A stretch of DNA of 59,857 nt from Bartonella tribocorum (GTDB taxonomy: Bacteria > Pseudomonadota > Alphaproteobacteria > Rhizobiales > Rhizobiaceae). The notes below the pieces were generated by a model. The model was not told the DNA's origin and did no database searches. It worked only from the letters and a program-made list of their open reading frames with translations. Within the stretch, counting starts at the first letter, position 1. Every line of letters starts with the position of its first letter. A program made the translations under genes and the position numbers. Shown here piece by piece: positions 9,791-19,542 of the stretch. The stretch lies in NCBI RefSeq assembly GCF_002777915.1, contig NZ_NJGE01000013.1, positions 1 through 59,857 of the forward strand, read 5' to 3'.

Positions 9791-10420
9791 TCATAAAAAT
9801 TTACGCACTAAACGACGTAGATATACAATAAGCTCATCGTTAAACCATGGATTTTTCTGTAACCAAGAAGTATTTCGCCATGATGGATGAGGCAAAGGCA
9901 TAACATTATAGCCTCGAGGTTGGGAAATGGAAAGGATATTTCTCCAATCACGAACGGTTGCTGAAACAGTTTTATGTTTTAATTCTGTAATATGCCACTT
10001 TTGCGCATAACTACCAATAGCAAGAACAAGCTTTATTTGAGGCATGGCTTGAAATATTTTTTCGTGCCATATTTCTCTACATTCACGTCTTGGTGGTAAA
10101 TCAGCTTTATTTTTGTCATAACCTGGAAAACAAAATCCCATAGGAACAAATGCAAAAAGAGATCGATTATAAAATTCTTCTTTTGTTACATTAAGCCAAT
10201 CACGTAATCTTTCGCCAGAGCGATCATTAAAAGGGATAGATGTTTCATGGACACGCAATCCTGGTGCTTGTCCTGCGATTGCAATCGAAGCCGTATCAGA
10301 TAAATAAATGACAGGATTTGGATCATGAGGAAGAGGAGGAAAATAATGTGGTTGTTGGATACAAACCCGACAGGAATAGATTTTTTTTTCAAGTTTGATA
10401 ATATGATTACGTTGTTTCAT
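9791..10420 (-). CDS. Uracil-DNA glycosylase-family protein
   Basis: This 209-residue protein has the family's two active-site regions: IAGQAPGLRVHETSIPFNDR near residue 50 (the motif-1 type GQAPG loop) and LPHPSWRN near residue 178 (the HPS motif-2 loop). A CRVC pair at about residues 17-20 and further Cys residues might bind a metal or iron-sulfur cluster, as in some UDG families, but this is a guess. It probably removes uracil or related damaged bases from DNA. It is followed after 21 bp by the Lrp gene on the same strand. Which UDG family it belongs to needs an alignment. Confidence 0.85.
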   Translation of the reverse strand: MKQRNHIIKLEKKIYSCRVCIQQPHYFPPLPHDPNPVIYLSDTASIAIAGQAPGLRVHETSIPFNDRSGERLRDWLNVTKEEFYNRSLFAFVPMGFCFPGYDKNKADLPPRRECREIWHEKIFQAMPQIKLVLAIGSYAQKWHITELKHKTVSATVRDWRNILSISQPRGYNVMPLPHPSWRNTSWLQKNPWFNDELIVYLRRLVRKFL

Positions 10421-10448
10421 TGATCAATAAAATTTGAAAATATTTTTC

Positions 10449-11012
10449 TTATTCTGTGCGAGGATTTGCTTTGCGCCATTCTTTTGGTCGTTGAAAACTT
10501 GATGCCCATATTCCCTTTTTTTTTCTTCGGGCTTCTTTCTCTTCTTTGGGGTATTCATAATAGCTTACAGCCCAACCATTTTGTACAAGTGTTGCGTTGA
10601 TATTGCTAATTTGTTTTGTTTGACATGTTGCAAGGATACGGCGATATTTATCTGTTTTATACCAATAGCATGTGACAGTTTGATTTTCGAGTAGTTGTTC
10701 TAAAAATCTTTTTGCCTCAAGTCCACAAGGGTATCGTGCATCTTTTTTTCCACAAAATTGATGGAGTTCAGGAGCATCAATTCCAACCAGTCGAATCTTA
10801 ATGGAAGAAATCGTGATGGAATCGCCATCAGTGATTGATGCCTTTCCTTCAACAGAATTTTGAAAAGAAAATTTTTCTTTTTGAGGCAACGGTTGAGTCT
10901 GATTAAAATAAGTTGCCATAATGATAAGAATGCTAGCAGTGATAATAAAAAGACTAAAACCGATATTTTTTTTAAAGCTTCTTCGATGAAAATGAGAAAG
11001 AAATTTTTTCAT
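10449..11012 (-). CDS. Thermonuclease (SNase-like) family protein with N-terminal membrane segment
   Basis: This 187-residue protein has a basic N-terminus, one hydrophobic helix (about 19-36), and then a staphylococcal nuclease-like OB-fold domain. Motifs include DGDSITISSIKIRLVGIDAPE (the Asp and Arg catalytic region, given here as a feature of about 21 residues), the CG...ARYPCGLEAKRFLE segment, and the DKYRRILATC element with a conserved Arg. It is probably exported or anchored facing the periplasm, where it could degrade nucleic acid. It lies 28 bp upstream of the UDG-family gene on the same strand, so the two may be co-transcribed. Confidence 0.9.
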   Translation of the reverse strand: MKKFLSHFHRRSFKKNIGFSLFIITASILIIMATYFNQTQPLPQKEKFSFQNSVEGKASITDGDSITISSIKIRLVGIDAPELHQFCGKKDARYPCGLEAKRFLEQLLENQTVTCYWYKTDKYRRILATCQTKQISNINATLVQNGWAVSYYEYPKEEKEARRKKKGIWASSFQRPKEWRKANPRTE

Positions 11013-11269
11013 GAAATAAAGAAACTGCTACTATCGTTCATTATAACGCATTCTGTTGAGTATCGCTTATAACTCTTTCAAAAATTTCATTCACATGACG
11101 AAATAACATTCCGTTTTAATGATAAAACTTTTATCAGATATCACAACAATCAAATGCCCATGCAGTATAATATGTAAGCAACTTAAAAAATAAATCAACT
11201 CAAGCCAAATCTGTATAGAACATCCAAATTTAAAGTTGCACAAACTTTAAAGTAAATTTTTTAAGATAC

Positions 11270-11303
11270 AAAAAAACACTCTCCAAAAAATAACTTTGAA
11301 GAG
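11270..11303 (-). terminator. Rho-independent terminator downstream of rpmG
   Basis: On the minus strand CTCTTCAAA-GTTATTT-TTTGGAGAG forms a 9-bp stem with one mismatch and a 7-nt loop. TG and a run of seven T follow. It lies about 56 bp past the rpmG stop in the right direction. The rest of the gap to the nuclease gene (11013-11269) shows nothing recognisable. Confidence 0.75.
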
Positions 11304-11358
11304 CAATAAGGCCACATTTCTTTTGGAGTATAAAACCTATCAAGAATGATTGGCTTAC

Positions 11359-11526
11359 TTATTTAATTTTTGTTTCTTTAAATTCAACGTGTTTTTTTAC
11401 AACTGGATCATATTTACGTTTGCTCATTTTATCTGTCATTGTACGGCTGTTTTTCTTTGTTACATAGAAAAAGCCAGTATCTGCAGTTGATAAAAGCTTA
11501 ATCTTAATGGTTGCTGCTTTCGCCAT
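11359..11526 (-). CDS. rpmG: 50S ribosomal protein L33
   Basis: A 55-codon gene reads [18 protein letters not shown] and continues with [22 protein letters not shown] and a Lys-rich tail, matching alphaproteobacterial L33 in length and sequence. The Cys pairs of zinc-binding L33 forms are absent. AGGA lies about 12 bases before the ATG, a promoter-like element upstream and a terminator downstream, so it appears to be a single-gene unit. Confidence 0.96.
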   Translation of the reverse strand: MAKAATIKIKLLSTADTGFFYVTKKNSRTMTDKMSKRKYDPVVKKHVEFKETKIK

Positions 11527-11541
11527 AATGTAAAAATCCTA

Positions 11542-11572
11542 TTTATACTGAAAAAAATATTATCGCTGTCAA
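11542..11572 (-). promoter_or_regulatory. Candidate sigma-70 promoter of rpmG
   Basis: On the minus strand an exact TTGACA (11567-11572) is followed by TATAAA (11542-11547) with a 19-bp spacer; GTATAA gives 18 bp. It ends 15 bp before the rpmG ATG. The -35 match is strong and the spacing is on the long side. Confidence 0.5.
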
Positions 11573-11629
11573 AATTTATTTCCGACATCATCAGATTTTC
11601 CCGCAACACTACGGATGTTCTCAAAAAAG

Positions 11630-12799
11630 TCAAGAGCTGATTAATTTTCTCATAAGTTGGACAAACACTAAAATGACATATAAACCGAAAAAAACAGCCA
11701 TAGCGATTGAAAAACCAAAGGGGTTAAAAATATCCATTGATTTTCCAATAAAGGTTGGTCCAATGAGCATACCAATTCCATAATAAAAAATAAATGCAGA
11801 ATTAGCAGCAGCAAGTTCTTGACCTTTAAGACGTGCCCCTAAATGTGCAAGACTAATTGTATAAAGGCTCGCTGATACCCCCCCCAGAAGAAACAGATCA
11901 AACATCAAAATCCATGGATATTGAATAATCCATGGTACTATAAAAGTTCCGACAAAACCTAAGATAGCGCAACCTATTAGCGGATAACGTCGATCTTTGG
12001 AATAGTCGCTTATCATGCTGATAGGAATTAAGAGGAAAATATTCCCAAGTGCAAGGGTTGCCATAAAGTGTGCTGCTTCATTCTCATTATACCCAATGGA
12101 TAAACTAAAAGGTATCATAAGAGTTAATACGCCCATTTGAATGGCTCCATAAACAAGGACTGCCATCATTGCGCTTGGAACGTGAAAAAGATAACGAAAA
12201 AATGGTGTATATTGGTTTTTTTGAAATTCTGGACTTAATTTCCAAGCTGCAAGAATTGGTATAGTAGCAAGTATAATAAGGCTATAGCCAACGCCAAAAG
12301 GAATAAATCCTTGTGTGCCCACTTTTGCTAGCAGCGCTAGACCTATCACAAACCCTAATCCTAAGACAATAGCATAAATAGAAAGAACTAAACCGCGTTT
12401 TTTGGGGGGAGCATAACTGTTGATCCAAAACTCTGACAGGATAAACATAACTGTCACGGTGAAATGTAATATAAACTTTAAGATAAACCAAACCCATATG
12501 GGATCAAAAAAATAGAATCCTAAAAAACTTAAAGATCCTATCGCCATCATAAATAATATTGTTTGAGTGATGCCTAAGCATAAGGCAATTCGAGACGTAA
12601 AAATAGCTGCAATAATTGTGGCGATTCCACCAACTGTTCCACTATAGCCGATCATACTATTAGAAAGTCCTTTCTCAGCCATAAGAAGAGAGACAAGTTG
12701 TGTTCCCATTGCCAATGCTGTTCCAACAGTGCCAATGGTTGCAATAGCGGCAATAATTGCACGCAAAGAATTATTTTGGGAATCAATTTTTTTTTTCAT
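11630..12799 (-). CDS. MFS transporter, YcaD-like
   Basis: This 389-residue integral membrane protein has about twelve hydrophobic helices in two halves. The first half has the MFS-like loop after helix 2 and a SEFWINSYAPPKKRG segment recalling the YcaD/ESWLN-type subgroup of small-molecule exporters. The second half has ISDYSKDRRYPLIG as the loop 8-9 counterpart. The substrate cannot be predicted. The gene sits between rnr and rpmG, an order seen in related Rhizobiales, and the 274-bp gap from rnr contains a strong inverted repeat, so it may be transcribed separately. Confidence 0.85.
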   Translation of the reverse strand: MKKKIDSQNNSLRAIIAAIATIGTVGTALAMGTQLVSLLMAEKGLSNSMIGYSGTVGGIATIIAAIFTSRIALCLGITQTILFMMAIGSLSFLGFYFFDPIWVWFILKFILHFTVTVMFILSEFWINSYAPPKKRGLVLSIYAIVLGLGFVIGLALLAKVGTQGFIPFGVGYSLIILATIPILAAWKLSPEFQKNQYTPFFRYLFHVPSAMMAVLVYGAIQMGVLTLMIPFSLSIGYNENEAAHFMATLALGNIFLLIPISMISDYSKDRRYPLIGCAILGFVGTFIVPWIIQYPWILMFDLFLLGGVSASLYTISLAHLGARLKGQELAAANSAFIFYYGIGMLIGPTFIGKSMDIFNPFGFSIAMAVFFGLYVILVFVQLMRKLISS

Positions 12800-12849
12800 G
12801 AGAGTGGTATAAGGTACTTTTGTTTATTCAAATAACGAAAAGATGATCC

Positions 12850-12895
12850 GAAATGAAAGAAAGATCAAACCATTTTTTTCAGTTTCTTTCATTTC
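12850..12895. repeat. Perfect 13-bp inverted repeat between rnr and the MFS gene
   Basis: GAAATGAAAGAAA at 12850-12862 is matched by its exact reverse complement at 12883-12895 across a 20-nt spacer. It lies downstream of rnr and about 50 bp before the MFS start on the minus strand. Only a weak T-rich stretch follows, so it may be a poor terminator, an attenuator or a protein-binding site. The rest of the gap is very AT-rich and shows no gene. Confidence 0.6.
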
Positions 12896-13073
12896 ATTGA
12901 GTATAAAAAACTCTGCAGGACTTTTCATATAAAGTAAAATATATTTTATTATATGATAAAGAAATAATATTGTATACATAAAATAATATATATACTCTAT
13001 ATTATAGATAATTTCGTAGTTTAACTCGCTGTTATCTTATTTATTATTAAATATTGAAGAGTAAATAAAAAGT

Positions 13074-15344
13074 TTAATATTTTCTTCTTCCATAAAAACT
13101 ACGCTTTTGTTTTTTTAATTTGTTTTTATGGTAAGATATCGATGAAAATTGGATTGGACGAGGCTCTGTTAAGAGATCAAAGCTTAAAGCACCAGCAAAA
13201 GGTTGTACAGTTATAAGTTTTACTTCTACAATATCACTGAGCTGGTAGCCTTTATGGCTATGTTGTCCTACAAGAACATGTCGCGCTTCATCAAAGTGGT
13301 AATAATCATTTTTAAGTGTAGAAATAGGGACAAAACCATCTGTATTGAGTTTATCAAGAGAGATAAAAAGACCCGCTTTTGTGACTCCAGAAATGCGCCC
13401 TGTAAAAACACGGCCAATTTTATTCGTTAAATAGTGAGCAACAAGCCTATCAATCGTTTCTCTTTCAGCGACCATTGCACGACGCTCATATAAAGAAATT
13501 TGCGTAGCAATTTCTGCAAGGTTTTGTTCTTGCGTGTCAGTTAATTGATCATTTCCTAGTTTAAGCACTTTAATGAGTGCTCGATGAATAATGAGATCAG
13601 CATAACGGCGAATTGGCGATGTAAAATGTGTATAGTTCTGCAAATTCAAACCAAAATGGCCACTATTTTTAGGATTGTATTCTGCTTGTGATTGTGAACG
13701 CAAAATAACTTGATTGACCAGTTCTTGTTGTTGAGTACGAGCAACCTTTTCTAAAATTCTATTAAGACGTGCTGATGTTAATTCAGCACTTTTGGAGAGC
13801 GGTATCCCTAAACTTTGAAGGAAATTTCGCAATATTTCTTGTTTGGCAAGAGAGGGTTTGTCATGAACACGATAGATGAGGGGTTGATGATGTTTTTTTA
13901 ATGTTTCACAGGCCGCAATATTGGCTTGTATCATAAATTCTTCAATCAAACGATGGGCTTCTAAATGTTCTTCACTCACAACATCTTGGATGCATCCATT
14001 TTTATCAAGAATAATCTTTTTTTCTGCTATTTCTAATTCGAGTGGTTGTCGACGATCCCGAGCTGCTTTAAGGCATGCATAGGCTTCCCATAAGGGGTGC
14101 AAAATATTTTCAAGCAGGGGCGCACTTTTTTTATGGATATGTCCCTTTTTTGCCAATTGTGCTTCTTGATAGGAGAGTTTAGCTCTTACACGCATCATAA
14201 TACGATGAAAACTATGTTGTTGTTTATTACCGTTTGCATCAAAAATCATACGAACAGCTAGAGCTGGTCTTTCTTTTCCTTCACGCAGAGAACACAAATC
14301 ATGAGAAAGGCGTTCAGGCAGCATTGGCACAACGGTGTCAGGAAAATAAATAGAATTTCCGCGTTTTAATGCTTCTTTATCTAAAGCACTTCCTGTTTGA
14401 ATATAGTAAGAGACATCTGCAATGGCCACAATAATAATCCAACCACCATTATTTGTAGGGTCATTATCCTTGCTTGCGTAAACTGCATCATCATGGTCTT
14501 TGGCATCTGGTGGATCAATCGTAATAAATGGTAATTGTCGCCAGTCTTCGCGATTATCCATATTGGCAGTTTTGATATGTTTAACTTGCTCAAGAACGTT
14601 TTCAGGAAAAATATAAGGAATTCCTTTTGAAAGAAGAGCAATCATTGAAAGTGTTTTCTCACTCTTAATATGCCCTAAAACATTTTTTATTTGCGCACTT
14701 TTTAGTCCATATCCAGTATTTTTTTTTATTTCAACTTCAACGAGATCACCCGTTTCGATCTTCATTTCTGGAGACATTTCAACGATGAGCTCATTGGTTT
14801 TGCGGTCTATAGGATCGAGGCGCCATTGATTATTTTCTAACTTTCGTACAACACCAAATGTGCTCTTTGGGGATAGTTCAATTTTACGAATAATTCGCCC
14901 CGTATAAGGGGAATTTTGAGAATTTTTATTTCGAAAAACTTTTACAAGAACATGATCTCCAACACCAATACTCCCTCCCTTTATGTGACGAAAAGAGTGA
15001 ATTTCAATATTGGGTTTTGGCGTTTCTTCCCATTCAAGAGGTTGTGCAATAAAACTGCCATCGTTATCACGTCCACTAATTTTTACTAAAGCAACAGGAG
15101 GCAACTTTCCTTTGTTTATTCGCTTTTTATGCTGTTTAGATATAAGATTTTGATCTTTTAACGCACATAATATATCTCTAAGCCAGATACGAGAATCACC
15201 TTTTAAGTTAAAAGCTTTAGCGATTTCTCGTTTACTTGACCGATCAGGGTTCTCATTGATAAAGGAAAGAATGTCTTCCTTATTGGGCAATTTTTCTCCC
15301 TTGAATGAGGAGAGATATTTTACATTTTTTTCACCTTTAGCCAA
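13074..15344 (-). CDS. rnr: Ribonuclease R
   Basis: This 756-residue 3'-5' exoribonuclease degrades structured RNA. In order it has an N-terminal winged-helix region (about 20-75), cold-shock-like OB domains, an RNB catalytic domain beginning FITIDPPDAKDHDDAVYA with the metal-binding Asp cluster, the HFTSPIRRYADLIIHR segment, and a C-terminal S1 domain (from about 650) with a basic KKQKRSFYGRRKY tail. The likely start is TTG at 15344, three bases after the topA stop, with GAGA about 10 bases upstream. It is probably co-transcribed with topA. Confidence 0.97.
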   Translation of the reverse strand: MAKGEKNVKYLSSFKGEKLPNKEDILSFINENPDRSSKREIAKAFNLKGDSRIWLRDILCALKDQNLISKQHKKRINKGKLPPVALVKISGRDNDGSFIAQPLEWEETPKPNIEIHSFRHIKGGSIGVGDHVLVKVFRNKNSQNSPYTGRIIRKIELSPKSTFGVVRKLENNQWRLDPIDRKTNELIVEMSPEMKIETGDLVEVEIKKNTGYGLKSAQIKNVLGHIKSEKTLSMIALLSKGIPYIFPENVLEQVKHIKTANMDNREDWRQLPFITIDPPDAKDHDDAVYASKDNDPTNNGGWIIIVAIADVSYYIQTGSALDKEALKRGNSIYFPDTVVPMLPERLSHDLCSLREGKERPALAVRMIFDANGNKQQHSFHRIMMRVRAKLSYQEAQLAKKGHIHKKSAPLLENILHPLWEAYACLKAARDRRQPLELEIAEKKIILDKNGCIQDVVSEEHLEAHRLIEEFMIQANIAACETLKKHHQPLIYRVHDKPSLAKQEILRNFLQSLGIPLSKSAELTSARLNRILEKVARTQQQELVNQVILRSQSQAEYNPKNSGHFGLNLQNYTHFTSPIRRYADLIIHRALIKVLKLGNDQLTDTQEQNLAEIATQISLYERRAMVAERETIDRLVAHYLTNKIGRVFTGRISGVTKAGLFISLDKLNTDGFVPISTLKNDYYHFDEARHVLVGQHSHKGYQLSDIVEVKLITVQPFAGALSFDLLTEPRPIQFSSISYHKNKLKKQKRSFYGRRKY

Positions 15345-15347
15345 AAT

Positions 15348-17921
15348 TTATGTCTCTTTTGTTTTTGCTTTTGTTTTGGAAGAAGCTCTTTTTGAAGTCG
15401 TCTTTTTACTCGATGCTTTAGCCGATATAAGTTCTAATGCCTCTAGAAGTGTTACACTAATGGGATCTTTATCTTTTGGCAATGTTGCATTAATTTTACC
15501 CCAATTGACATAAGGACCATAACGCCCATTGCGCACAGTGACAGTTCCTCCTTCTGGATGCTCCCCTAATGTCGCCAATGCTGCAGATGTTGTTCTGCTT
15601 TGCTTGGTTTTATTTTCTTGTTGTTCTGCCAATACTGTAACAGCACGATTGATACCAATATCAAAAACTTCATCCGAATGAAGAAGGCGCGCCGATTTTC
15701 CATTATGACTAAGGTAGGGACCATATCGTCCAATTGTTGCTGTGATCATTTTGCCAGTTTCAGGATGGATTCCAATTTCACGGGGAAGGGATAGTAAAGC
15801 CAAGGCTTTTTCAAGGGTTATATTTTCTGCTTGCCATTCTTTTGGTAGTCCTGCACGTTTGGCTTCTTTACTTTCACCTCGTTGAACATAGGGACCAAAA
15901 CGACCATTGCGAAGAGAGATATCTTTTTCTGTTTCAGGATCAATCCCAAGCATAACAGGTTCGTCATTGCTTACAGTTTTATTTTCTTCTTCTGTCTCTG
16001 TACCAAGTTGGCGTGTGTATTTACATTCAGGATAATTGGAACAACCAACAAAAGCACCATAACGACCAAGTTTTAATGATAATTGACCATTTTTACAGAG
16101 AGGACAGGAACGTACATCACTTCCATCTTCGCGTTCAGGAAAGGCAAGAGGCGCTAATGTTACATTTAAAACATCAAGAACATTGGCGATACGGAGTTCT
16201 TGGATATTGCTAATCGATGCATTAAATCCATCCCAAAAATCGCGTAATACGTCTTTCCAAGAAAGTTTGCCATCAGAGATAAGATCCAGCTTTTCTTCAA
16301 GATCTGCTGTGAAACCATATTCTACATAGCGATTAAAGAAATTTTCAAGAAAAGCTGTAACAATACGCCCCTTAGCATCAGGAATAAGTTTGCGCTTATC
16401 AATGATAATATATCCACGATCACACAATGTTGCCAATGTAGAGGCATAAGTTGAAGGACGACCAATTCCTAATTCTTCAAGCTTTTTAATTAATGAGGCT
16501 TCAGAATAACGAGAAGGAGGCTCTGTGGTATGTTGTAGAGATTCAACTTTTTCTTTTGTAAGTGCTTCGCCCGTGTTTATTTGTGGTAAACGTGTCGTTT
16601 CATTTTCTTCATTATTTTCTTCGTCTCGTTGATCCGTATAGACGGAAATAAATCCGTCAAAACGAACAACAGATCCTGTTGCTCGAAGATTTGCACGGTT
16701 GTCTCCTTGCTGGGCTTCAATTTCAACGGTTGTACGTTCAATCTCAGCAGAACACATTTGGCTGGCAATAGCGCGCTTCCATATCAGTTCATAGAGCTTT
16801 GCCTGATCATTGTCGAGAAAATCTCGTATTTGGTTGGGGGAGCGTTGAAAATCTGTTGGGCGGATTGCTTCATGCGCTTCCTGGGCATTTTTTGCCTTTG
16901 TTGAATAAAAACGCGGTTTTTCAGGAATATAGTCCTTTCCAAAAGATTCATGAATGACTTTTCTTGCAGAATCAATGGCTTCTGGCGCTATTTGTACACC
17001 ATCGGTACGCATATAAGTAATAAGTCCTGCCATTTCACCGTTAATTTCAATCCCTTCATAAAGCTTTTGGGCAATTTGCATCGTGCGAGAAGCTGAAAAG
17101 CCTAATTTTGAAGAAGCAGCTTGTTGAAGTGTAGAGGTTGTAAACGGAGGAAAAGGATTTCTTTTTGTAGGTTTTGCTTCAACACTGAGTGTATGATATT
17201 GAGCCTTCTCCAACATGAGGCGAATTTGATCTGCTTGTTCTTGAGATTGAATATCAAGTTTGCCAATCTTCCTTTGATTAAACATTGTCAATCTTGCTTG
17301 GAAATGATCATTTCTGATGGTTTTTAACTGTGTTGTAATGGACCAATAATCTTCTTTGATAAAACGTTCTATTTCTGATTCACGGTCACAAATAATACGC
17401 AAAGCAACTGACTGCACACGCCCAGCCGAGCGTGCACCAGGGAGTTTACGCCATAAAACAGGTGAAAGTGTAAAACCAACGAGGTAATCAAGGGCACGAC
17501 GTGCAAGATAAGCATCAACAAGTGATGTATCAATATCACGTGGATTGTTCATGGCATCAAGCACAGATTTTTTAGTGATGGCATTGAAGACAACTCTTTT
17601 AATAGGTTTATCTTTTAAAACTTTTTTTTGACGAAGAACATCCAGAATATGCCATGAAATAGCTTCTCCTTCGCGATCAGGGTCTGTCGCTAAGATAAGG
17701 CTATCGGCTTCTTTAACGGCTTTTGCTATTTCATTTAAACGTTTAGCAGCCGCAGAATCCATATCCCATTTCATCGAAAAATCTTGATCCGGTAAAACGG
17801 AACCATCTTTTGCAGGTAAATCACGAACATGTCCAAATGATGCGACAACTTTGTATTGAGACCCAAGATATTTATTAATTGTTTTTGCTTTTGCTGGAGA
17901 TTCAACGATAACGATATTCAT
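15348..17921 (-). CDS. topA: DNA topoisomerase I
   Basis: This 857-residue type IA topoisomerase relaxes negative supercoils. It starts with the Toprim domain (MNIVIVESPAKAKTINKYLG; DPDREGEAISWH). The active-site Tyr lies in GLITYMRTDG near residue 316. One zinc-ribbon CPLC...CSNYPEC is visible near residue 610. Three C-terminal repeats of the RNGRFGPYV type follow (about 660-830), and the tail is Lys/Ser-rich. This single-zinc, repeat-bearing layout is usual for alphaproteobacteria. It is followed immediately by rnr. Confidence 0.98.
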   Translation of the reverse strand: MNIVIVESPAKAKTINKYLGSQYKVVASFGHVRDLPAKDGSVLPDQDFSMKWDMDSAAAKRLNEIAKAVKEADSLILATDPDREGEAISWHILDVLRQKKVLKDKPIKRVVFNAITKKSVLDAMNNPRDIDTSLVDAYLARRALDYLVGFTLSPVLWRKLPGARSAGRVQSVALRIICDRESEIERFIKEDYWSITTQLKTIRNDHFQARLTMFNQRKIGKLDIQSQEQADQIRLMLEKAQYHTLSVEAKPTKRNPFPPFTTSTLQQAASSKLGFSASRTMQIAQKLYEGIEINGEMAGLITYMRTDGVQIAPEAIDSARKVIHESFGKDYIPEKPRFYSTKAKNAQEAHEAIRPTDFQRSPNQIRDFLDNDQAKLYELIWKRAIASQMCSAEIERTTVEIEAQQGDNRANLRATGSVVRFDGFISVYTDQRDEENNEENETTRLPQINTGEALTKEKVESLQHTTEPPSRYSEASLIKKLEELGIGRPSTYASTLATLCDRGYIIIDKRKLIPDAKGRIVTAFLENFFNRYVEYGFTADLEEKLDLISDGKLSWKDVLRDFWDGFNASISNIQELRIANVLDVLNVTLAPLAFPEREDGSDVRSCPLCKNGQLSLKLGRYGAFVGCSNYPECKYTRQLGTETEEENKTVSNDEPVMLGIDPETEKDISLRNGRFGPYVQRGESKEAKRAGLPKEWQAENITLEKALALLSLPREIGIHPETGKMITATIGRYGPYLSHNGKSARLLHSDEVFDIGINRAVTVLAEQQENKTKQSRTTSAALATLGEHPEGGTVTVRNGRYGPYVNWGKINATLPKDKDPISVTLLEALELISAKASSKKTTSKRASSKTKAKTKET

Positions 17922-18191
17922 AATTTTACCCGAATATTGAAATAAAAAACTTTTTTATAAACGCCTTTCACACGAATAGCTAATAGCAATTGCTTAAGAA
18001 CATATAAAAAAAATATTAGCCATATAAAAAACATGAATGTTGTACAACTTGTGATTGTTATTATTAAAACGCACCCTATATAGAATTACACGATTTATTT
18101 TCCACTGTTATTACAAAAATGTACGGCGAAATACTAAGATAACGTCTATTGAGAGGTAGCTAGGAGGGGAAATGCTCAAGGATAGAGGATT

Positions 18192-18398
18192 ATGTTTATA
18201 AATCATTTGAAAGTTATCCAATATATTACAGACATGTCAAAGCAGATGAATCAGATGGCGCGTCAGGCGCATAGTCCGCTTTTAGCATTGCTTTTGGATA
18301 TGGTTGCCAAAGAAGGACAAAGCATTATTAATAGTGCAGAGGCTCTTGGGGAAGATCAAGATTCGACAATGACACACAACCACCAGAGTGTCGAATAA
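18192..18398 (+). CDS. Small conserved-looking protein of unknown function
   Basis: This ORF of 68 codons starts at an ATG with AAGGA nine bases upstream. Residues 1-50 (MFINHLKVIQYITDMSKQMN, then MARQAHSPLLALLLDMVAKE) look like two amphipathic helices. This resembles small Rhizobiales proteins found next to dprA/topA, as far as I recall. The last 24 codons overlap the 3' end of convergent dprA by 71 bp. No known domain is seen and the function is unknown. It could be spurious, but the helix pattern and ribosome binding site argue for a real gene. Confidence 0.55.
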   Translation: MFINHLKVIQYITDMSKQMNQMARQAHSPLLALLLDMVAKEGQSIINSAEALGEDQDSTMTHNHQSVE

Positions 18399-19542
18399 GC
18401 TTTCCAGCAAGCTCTAGTTCCACCAACAAGAGGTAGAGAGTTGGGAGTGAAACACCTGAGTGGGTACTGAGTGTGTCTAAGTCGATTGGCGTTGTTGAAA
18501 GAGCAGAAAGGACTGCTGCGCGTGCTGCATCATCACTTGTTAAAGAGGGATGAGAATTTTTTTCGGAGGCTGAATTAAAATTCTCCTTTTCAATTTTAAA
18601 AGAGGATGGTTCCTCAAAAAAATTGAGTTGGGAATTTGGAAGCGGTGAAATTAATGGCGTAAGTGTTTCTATGATGTCAGAAGGATGTGTGGTGAGAAGA
18701 GCTCCGTCCTTAATAAGGTTGTTTGTGCCAACAGATCTTGGATCAAGTGGGGAACCGGGAATAGCAAAAATTAACCGTCCCATTTCAGCTGCTTGACGTG
18801 CGGTAATTAAGGATCCTGAGCGCAAAGCTGCTTCCACAACCAAAAGACCAAGTGATAGAGCAGCAATAATACGGTTTCTCCTTGGAAAATCGATAGCACG
18901 TGGCTTCCAAGAGATAGGCATTTCGCTGATGATGGCTCCGCCATTAGCGATAATATCTTCATGCAGCTTTTTATTTTCAGGCGGATAGATATGATCAATT
19001 CCCCCTGCCATAACTGCAACTGTTCCTGTTTTTAAACTTGCTTGATGCGCAACGCTATCAATTCCACGAGCGAGACCAGAAATTGTTACAAAATCTGCTT
19101 TTCCCAGAAAATGTGCAAATTGAGCTGTAAGCTTTTTTCCAGCTGCTGAAGCATTTCGAGAGCCTATAATTCCAACCGAAGTTCTTTGAAAAATTGAAAC
19201 ATTACCTTTGATAGCAATAAGCGGGGGAGGGGAATCTGTAACCTTAAGAAAAGCTGGATAATCTGGTTCTCCCATACCGATAAACCGAACACCTGATCTT
19301 TCAGCTTCTTGTATTTCTTTTTCTGCATCTTCTAAGCTTGCTATTTTAAGTGATGCAGTCCCCTCTCCTTTTCTATTAAGCTCTGGCAATGCTGCTAGAG
19401 CATTTTCAGCTGTTTTATAATAATCAATAAGATTGCGAAAGCTAACAGCTCCAATATTTTCACTGCGCAATAACCGTAACCAGTTTAGACGTTGATGATC
19501 AGTAAGCAGGATTCCTTTATTTATTTCTGTTTTGTGTCCCAA
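18328..19542 (-). CDS. dprA: DNA-processing protein DprA
   Basis: This roughly 404-residue protein protects incoming single-stranded DNA and loads RecA during transformation or recombination. It has an N-terminal SAM-like helical domain, a Rossmann core with [36 protein letters not shown], and [20 protein letters not shown], and a C-terminal winged helix ending HSGGCVSL. No ATG start is present. TTG at 19542 has GGGGAAG nine bases upstream and is preferred over TTG at 19560. The 5' end overlaps plsY. The tail runs about 12 residues past the usual VSL end, into the convergent small ORF. Confidence 0.93.
   Translation of the reverse strand: MGHKTEINKGILLTDHQRLNWLRLLRSENIGAVSFRNLIDYYKTAENALAALPELNRKGEGTASLKIASLEDAEKEIQEAERSGVRFIGMGEPDYPAFLKVTDSPPPLIAIKGNVSIFQRTSVGIIGSRNASAAGKKLTAQFAHFLGKADFVTISGLARGIDSVAHQASLKTGTVAVMAGGIDHIYPPENKKLHEDIIANGGAIISEMPISWKPRAIDFPRRNRIIAALSLGLLVVEAALRSGSLITARQAAEMGRLIFAIPGSPLDPRSVGTNNLIKDGALLTTHPSDIIETLTPLISPLPNSQLNFFEEPSSFKIEKENFNSASEKNSHPSLTSDDAARAAVLSALSTTPIDLDTLSTHSGVSLPTLYLLLVELELAGKLIRHSGGCVSLSNLDLPQEPLHY

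Noticed and set aside
18172-18201. Nine-codon ORF after AGGAGG before the small gene
   Set aside because: The spacing of four bases is short and nothing in the sequence suggests an attenuation leader, so it was not listed as a gene.
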